The notes beneath the pieces were generated by a model. That model was not told the DNA's origin. It searched no databases and saw only the letters and a list, made by a program, of their open reading frames with translations. Of a stretch of DNA of 64,000 bases, positions 60,706-64,000 are shown in pieces. The position numbers were made by a program, and so were the translations under genes. Numbering within the stretch: the stretch's first letter is position 1; every line of letters begins with the position of its first letter. Origin of the DNA: a bacterium (GTDB lineage: Bacteria > Spirochaetota > Leptospiria > Leptospirales > Leptonemataceae); contig JANSYA010000001.1 in the NCBI GenBank assembly GCA_024742665.1, positions 634,425 to 698,424 on the forward strand, read 5' to 3'.

Positions 60706-61746
60706 TCAGTCGAGCGGCGCGGATTTCCCGGAGCCGAGCAAAAGAATTTGCATGCCGGCCTGGACTTTGAATTGCGAGTCCGGCACGAAGACCATCTCGC
60801 CGTTTTCCAAACGCACGCCGACGGCCAGCAAACCCTCGGAGCGCATATCCGATTCGTGCAGATTCTTGCCGATCAGCGAATCGCCTGGTTGCACGCGATG
60901 CACTTTCATTTCGAATTCGTAATTCGCGCGGTCGATCATCACTTCCATAAAATTGTCGACGTCCGGATTGACCAGGCTGCGGGCCATTTGAAAACCGCTG
61001 ACCGCGTACGGACTGAGGACTTTGTCCGCGCCCGCCTGCAGCATCTTGGAGTGCGAAGACTCCCGGGCGATGCGCGTTTCAATGCGAATCTCCGGATTCA
61101 GCCGCCGCGCCGAAAGCACGACGAAGAGATTGTCCGCGTCAGTCGGTAAGACCGAAGCGAGACCGCGGGCTTTGTCGATGCTGACTTCGAGCAGGGATTC
61201 TTCCAGCAGCGCGTCGCGTTCCAGAACCGGCCAATCGACCTTGCCGGCTTTGCGCAATTGCATGACCGCTGAATCGGGGCTGGAGTCGAGCACGACGAAA
61301 CTTTGACCCGATCGATCGAGTTCCCGCGCCAGCGCCAGGGACATACGTCCGCCGCCGCAGATGATAATATGATTGTTGAGATTGCGAATTTTATCGCGCA
61401 TACGAGCCTCTTCCACGAGATTCCGGAAACTCCGGCTGATCAAAACTTTGAGTAAACCGTCGATGGCCAGACCGTAAAAGACCACGCCGCCGAGAATCAG
61501 CGCGATTGTGAACAGCCGTCCCGCGGTCGAGAGCTGCTCGACTTCGCCGAAGCCAACGGTCGTTACTGTAATCACCGTCATGTACAGCGACGAAATAAAA
61601 TCCCAGCCTTCGATCGCGTAGTAGCCCGCGACGCCGCCGCCCAGCAGGAACAGCAAAAAGATTGTCGGGCGCAGGAGCGCCAGCGCGTCGCGAAAAAACA
61701 AATACAGAGAATCGCGCAGGACGTTGATCTCGGGTCGCATCTTCAT
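60706..61746 (-). CDS. Potassium channel with RCK (TrkA-N/TrkA-C) domain
   Basis: A 346-residue two-helix potassium channel. Pore helices flank the selectivity filter TVTTVGFGE near residue 65-73. The RCK/TrkA-N domain has HIIICGGGRMSLALARELDR as its Rossmann nucleotide site and a TrkA-C domain follows (GDSLIGKNLHESDMRSEGLL to the end). Such channels gate potassium flow in response to nucleotides or calcium. It begins 60 bases before the SAM-hydrolase gene end, in the same direction. Confidence 0.93.
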   Translation of the reverse strand: MKMRPEINVLRDSLYLFFRDALALLRPTIFLLFLLGGGVAGYYAIEGWDFISSLYMTVITVTTVGFGEVEQLSTAGRLFTIALILGGVVFYGLAIDGLLKVLISRSFRNLVEEARMRDKIRNLNNHIIICGGGRMSLALARELDRSGQSFVVLDSSPDSAVMQLRKAGKVDWPVLERDALLEESLLEVSIDKARGLASVLPTDADNLFVVLSARRLNPEIRIETRIARESSHSKMLQAGADKVLSPYAVSGFQMARSLVNPDVDNFMEVMIDRANYEFEMKVHRVQPGDSLIGKNLHESDMRSEGLLAVGVRLENGEMVFVPDSQFKVQAGMQILLLGSGKSAPLD

Positions 61747-61808
61747 AATGGTATCGCTTTCGCTGCGTTTCGCTACGTTTCGCTGCGCTCAGGATCTCGC
61801 TTCAGAAA

Positions 61809-62729
61809 TTACGAATCCGGAAATTGCAATTCAATCGGCGCGCCGACCGCGCAGCCGAGTTGATCGCTTGCACGACCGCGATTCACAGCGATTTCCAGAT
61901 AGTCCATCGACCCCGAATACATGAGAACGGCGCCCGCCGCGTGTTCGCCATAACTTTCCGAAACTCCCCGCAGCTCTTCGCCCCCGGCCCGCAGGCGCCA
62001 CAGATTCCGTCCGTCCGCTCCGCCTGGAGCCGCCGCTGCGAGATCCGCGAAACGCAGATTCGTAATCAAATTGCCGAAGCGATCGACATAGCGCACGTGT
62101 CCCCGGGCGCCCCGGCGATCGACAGCGGGCGCTTTCCATTCGATCGCCGGCTGGACCGGATCGTCGATCGTCGTCGCGAGATCCGCAATATTCTCCGGTT
62201 GCCCGGCGCAGCGCAGGCTGATGTGAGCGGCCAGCGGCGCAAAGATATCGCGGCCGTGAAAGGTCGTGCTGCGATTCGCCGGCACAAGCTGCGGATGCGC
62301 GTCGGGATCGAAAGCAAAGTACCGGGTTTGCCGGGCGTATGCCGGCCGGGCGATCCCCGTTGGAATCAGGCCGTTGTCCGGAGCGACGAGCCAGATTGTA
62401 TCGCCTGGCTCACCCCGCTGCACCCGGGCGATCAATACCCGGCGATCCGTACCCACGCCAGGATCCACGACGCAGCAAAAGACGCTGCCGGCTGGAAAGT
62501 ACGGCAGCGACGCTTCGAGCATCAGGCCCGCGGCGGAAATATCTCCTGGCGGCGTCTCGTGGCAGAGATCGATGAGCTTTCGGTCCGGGGCTATGCCGGC
62601 GATCACACCCTGCATAATTCCCACGAACCAGTCCTGAACGCCGAAATCCGTGAGCAGGACGATCGGAGGCGGATGCGAACCGTCCGCCGGCGGCGCGGGC
62701 GAAGGTCCAGATGGCGCGGGGGAGAGCAC
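61809..62729 (-). CDS. SAM hydroxide adenosyltransferase (DUF62, fluorinase-like)
   Basis: A 306-residue protein of the S-adenosylmethionine hydrolase/fluorinase superfamily. Landmarks are IVLLTDFGVQDWFVGIMQGV, VVDPGVGTDRRVLIA, VAPDNGL, FHGRDIFAPLAAHI and VRYVDRFGNLITN. Members hydrolyse SAM to adenosine and methionine using an Asp-Arg-His set. A proline-rich N-terminal tail (about 20 residues) is extra. It follows no obvious SAM-using operon; role may be SAM homeostasis. Confidence 0.9.
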   Translation of the reverse strand: MLSPAPSGPSPAPPADGSHPPPIVLLTDFGVQDWFVGIMQGVIAGIAPDRKLIDLCHETPPGDISAAGLMLEASLPYFPAGSVFCCVVDPGVGTDRRVLIARVQRGEPGDTIWLVAPDNGLIPTGIARPAYARQTRYFAFDPDAHPQLVPANRSTTFHGRDIFAPLAAHISLRCAGQPENIADLATTIDDPVQPAIEWKAPAVDRRGARGHVRYVDRFGNLITNLRFADLAAAAPGGADGRNLWRLRAGGEELRGVSESYGEHAAGAVLMYSGSMDYLEIAVNRGRASDQLGCAVGAPIELQFPDS

Positions 62730-62833
62730 AGACTCAACTGGCGGGGCGCGCCTTCGCTTTCAAGTCTTTTGCCCGGCCGTGGCCTGGCGTGAATGGGTTG
62801 CCATCGCAGCCGCTGCCGAAAGCAATACCGATC

Positions 62834-63268
62834 ATGCAAGCCGAAACACTCTTTCAAATCGTGAACTATACCGCTTTCGGAGCCTGGGCGCTGCTGTTGA
62901 TTATTCCAGGCTCGCGGGTCGCCAGGATCTTGCTTTTCGGTCTGGTGATTCCGCTGCTGTTTGCGGCGGTCTATCTGGCGCTCTTTGCAGTATATGGGAG
63001 CGAAGCTGAAGGCGGCTTCGGATCTTTACTCGATGTGGCTTTGCTCTTTCAACATCCGCATATCTTGCTGGCCGGCTGGGTTCACTATCTGTGCTTCGAT
63101 TTAATGGTGGGGATCTGGGAAAGTTCCGATGCGGAGAAGCTCGGGATCAATCGCTGGTTTGTCGCTCCGTGTCAAATTCTGACCTTTCTGCTCGGACCGA
63201 TCGGTTTACTCGCTTACGTGATTGTACGTAGTATAATTTCGCGTCGCCTCAGGCTCGACTATCCCTGA
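62834..63268 (+). CDS. ABA4-like (DUF4281) membrane protein
   Basis: A 145-residue protein from the ATG at 62834, with about four membrane helices. The stretch HILLAGWVHYLCFDLMVGIW, then GPIGLLAYVIV, matches ABA4/DUF4281 proteins, first known for a role in carotenoid neoxanthin formation in plants. Bacterial homologues have no proven role; a membrane-lipid or pigment function is possible. An earlier ATG at 62711 would overlap the divergent SAM-hydrolase gene and adds an unlikely arginine-rich stretch. Confidence 0.82.
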   Translation: MQAETLFQIVNYTAFGAWALLLIIPGSRVARILLFGLVIPLLFAAVYLALFAVYGSEAEGGFGSLLDVALLFQHPHILLAGWVHYLCFDLMVGIWESSDAEKLGINRWFVAPCQILTFLLGPIGLLAYVIVRSIISRRLRLDYP

Positions 63269-63283
63269 TTTCGCGCGAAATCA
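63266..63283. repeat. Perfect 18-bp palindrome at the end of the ABA4-like gene
   Basis: TGATTTCGC followed at once by its inverse GCGAAATCA; the first three bases are the stop codon. No T-run follows. It is followed by an AT-rich stretch with TATACT and TATAAA, a probable promoter of the next gene. Confidence 0.5.
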
Positions 63284-63330
63284 AAAATTATACTATTCTA
63301 TAAATCGAGCGGCGGGAGGGTGTCCGGGCA

Positions 63331-64000
63331 ATGCTCGGGTCCGTCGCCGTTAATCTTCGCCGCGCCGATGAGCGAGCCCTGGGCGCCCTGTACCGCGCCC
63401 AGAATCAGAAGCTGTATCCTCTGGTTCTGATTGTGCTGTGCATTGTTATGCCCTTCTTCGCCTGGCTGGACAGTTTCGTCGTGGCGGATCGCTTCGGGCC
63501 GCTCACGGGGGATTTGTTCGTACGCGTCGATCTGGCGCTGGCGGCGGTTTACGCCGGCTTATTGGGCGTATATTTTCTGCGACCGAAATTCACTCTGCGC
63601 TATGTGCAGTGGTTCTTCCTGTTCGCCGCTCATATGATTCTGGCGGCGCAGTTCTATCTCTTGAGCCGGGTCGGCGACGCGGCCGAACCGTACATTATGA
63701 TGCTGCTGATCCTCGGGCAGGCCGTCTTGATTCACCTGAAGCCCCGCGCGGGGCTCTTGAATCTGGGATTCATCGCCGCGTACAGCGCTCCGATGATGCT
63801 GTTTGGCTGGCCGATTGTTTTGTCTCTGGATTTTCTGCCGCCGCTGTTCGCCGTGCTGGCACTGGGAGTTGCGACGGTAATATACCGCAATACGCTGTTA
63901 AGCCAGCACATCGGAATCCATCGTAAGAATCGCGTGCTGACTCGCAGCCTGAGTCAGGTGAGAGAACTCAAACGCCGACAGGACGGCGATTATTTTCTCA
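63331..64000 (+). CDS. Multi-pass membrane signalling protein, N-terminal part (SpoIIE- or cyclase-type, runs off the window)
   Basis: The frame is open from an ATG at 63331, after a GGGAGGG ribosome-binding site, to the window edge: 223 codons. Six membrane helices lie at about 28-50, 65-85, 92-115, 118-135, 143-160 and 163-185. After them comes a coiled coil with TRSLSQVRELKRRQDGDYFL at the very edge; the RQDGDYFL-type motif is one I associate with Leptospira SpoIIE phosphatases placed after a 7TM-type sensor. The catalytic domain lies outside, so the class is provisional. Confidence 0.65.
   Translation, partial: MLGSVAVNLRRADERALGALYRAQNQKLYPLVLIVLCIVMPFFAWLDSFVVADRFGPLTGDLFVRVDLALAAVYAGLLGVYFLRPKFTLRYVQWFFLFAAHMILAAQFYLLSRVGDAAEPYIMMLLILGQAVLIHLKPRAGLLNLGFIAAYSAPMMLFGWPIVLSLDFLPPLFAVLALGVATVIYRNTLLSQHIGIHRKNRVLTRSLSQVRELKRRQDGDYFL

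Noticed and set aside
61824..62792. Plus-strand frame of 322 codons opposite the SAM-hydrolase gene
   Set aside because: The minus strand carries a clear conserved family; the opposite frame has no recognisable feature.

Overview
The window looks like a chromosome segment of a high-GC (roughly 58 percent by eye) spirochaete of the order Leptospirales, or a close relative. The clues are a haem cluster hemA-hemCD-hemL-hemK-hemR-hemE in which hemC and hemD are fused and a two-component system sits inside the operon, a sequence upstream of hemA that fits the Leptospira HemR box (as I remember it), AraC regulators with membrane-spanning N-termini, FliS, many lipoproteins with loose spirochaetal lipoboxes, and a final partial gene with the membrane part and QDGDYFL motif I associate with leptospiral SpoIIE-type phosphatases. 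No rRNA, tRNA, CRISPR or insertion sequence was recognised.

Layout. 1-3.1 kb: S1-type RNA-binding protein (cut by the window edge) downstream of a bifunctional penicillin-binding protein. 3.3-6.6 kb: a rhomboid fold lacking the catalytic serine, then a lower-GC two-gene ATPase/DUF4276 module that resembles phage-defence pairs, and a DUF4269 reading frame with no normal start codon. 6.6-7.6 kb: rplM-rpsI with a long terminator. 7.8-9.8 kb: btaA-btaB for betaine lipid (DGTS). 9.9-12.9 kb: small membrane protein, YhhQ-type queuosine precursor transporter and an NCS2 purine permease. 12.9-14.5 kb: chemoreceptor. 14.7-20.5 kb: SUF iron-sulfur operon sufBCD-Rieske-sufS-sufU. 20.7-23.9 kb: formaldehyde detoxification operon led by a DUF4505 gene and closed by a lipoprotein gene. 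23.9-24.7 kb: AT-rich control region and a DUF4332 gene. 24.7-26.5 kb: uppP, fliS and a FliT-like small gene. 26.6-30.8 kb: exported caspase-like protein, a small membrane protein and two lipoproteins.

30.9-38.6 kb: the haem operon. 38.8-41.3 kb: drug/metabolite exporter, an unusual possible methyltransferase/glycosyltransferase-like protein and a cytochrome c lipoprotein. 41.4-45.1 kb: pyruvate dehydrogenase pdhA-pdhB-pdhC. 45.3-47.3 kb: envelope protein and a VanY-like peptidase. 47.3-48.9 kb: 38-bp tandem repeats, XRE regulator and gpsA. 49.1-51.9 kb: a compact cyclic-nucleotide module (cNMP-binding protein, class III cyclase, pseudo-receiver/pseudo-cyclase protein). 51.9-54.4 kb: seven-repeat beta-propeller and membrane AraC regulator. 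54.5-61.7 kb: GST-fold proteins, DUF5995, lysophospholipid acyltransferase, Fe-S uracil-DNA glycosylase, metallo-beta-lactamase-fold hydrolase and a potassium channel. 61.8-64 kb: SAM-hydrolase family protein, ABA4-like membrane protein and the 5' part of a multi-pass signalling protein.

The best candidates for new biology are the ATPase-DUF4276 pair with its DUF4269 neighbour (4.2-6.6 kb), the cyclic-nucleotide module with an apparent pseudo-enzyme (49.1-51.9 kb), the DUF4505-formaldehyde operon, and the exported caspase cluster. All function assignments come from reading motifs by eye; no database search was possible.
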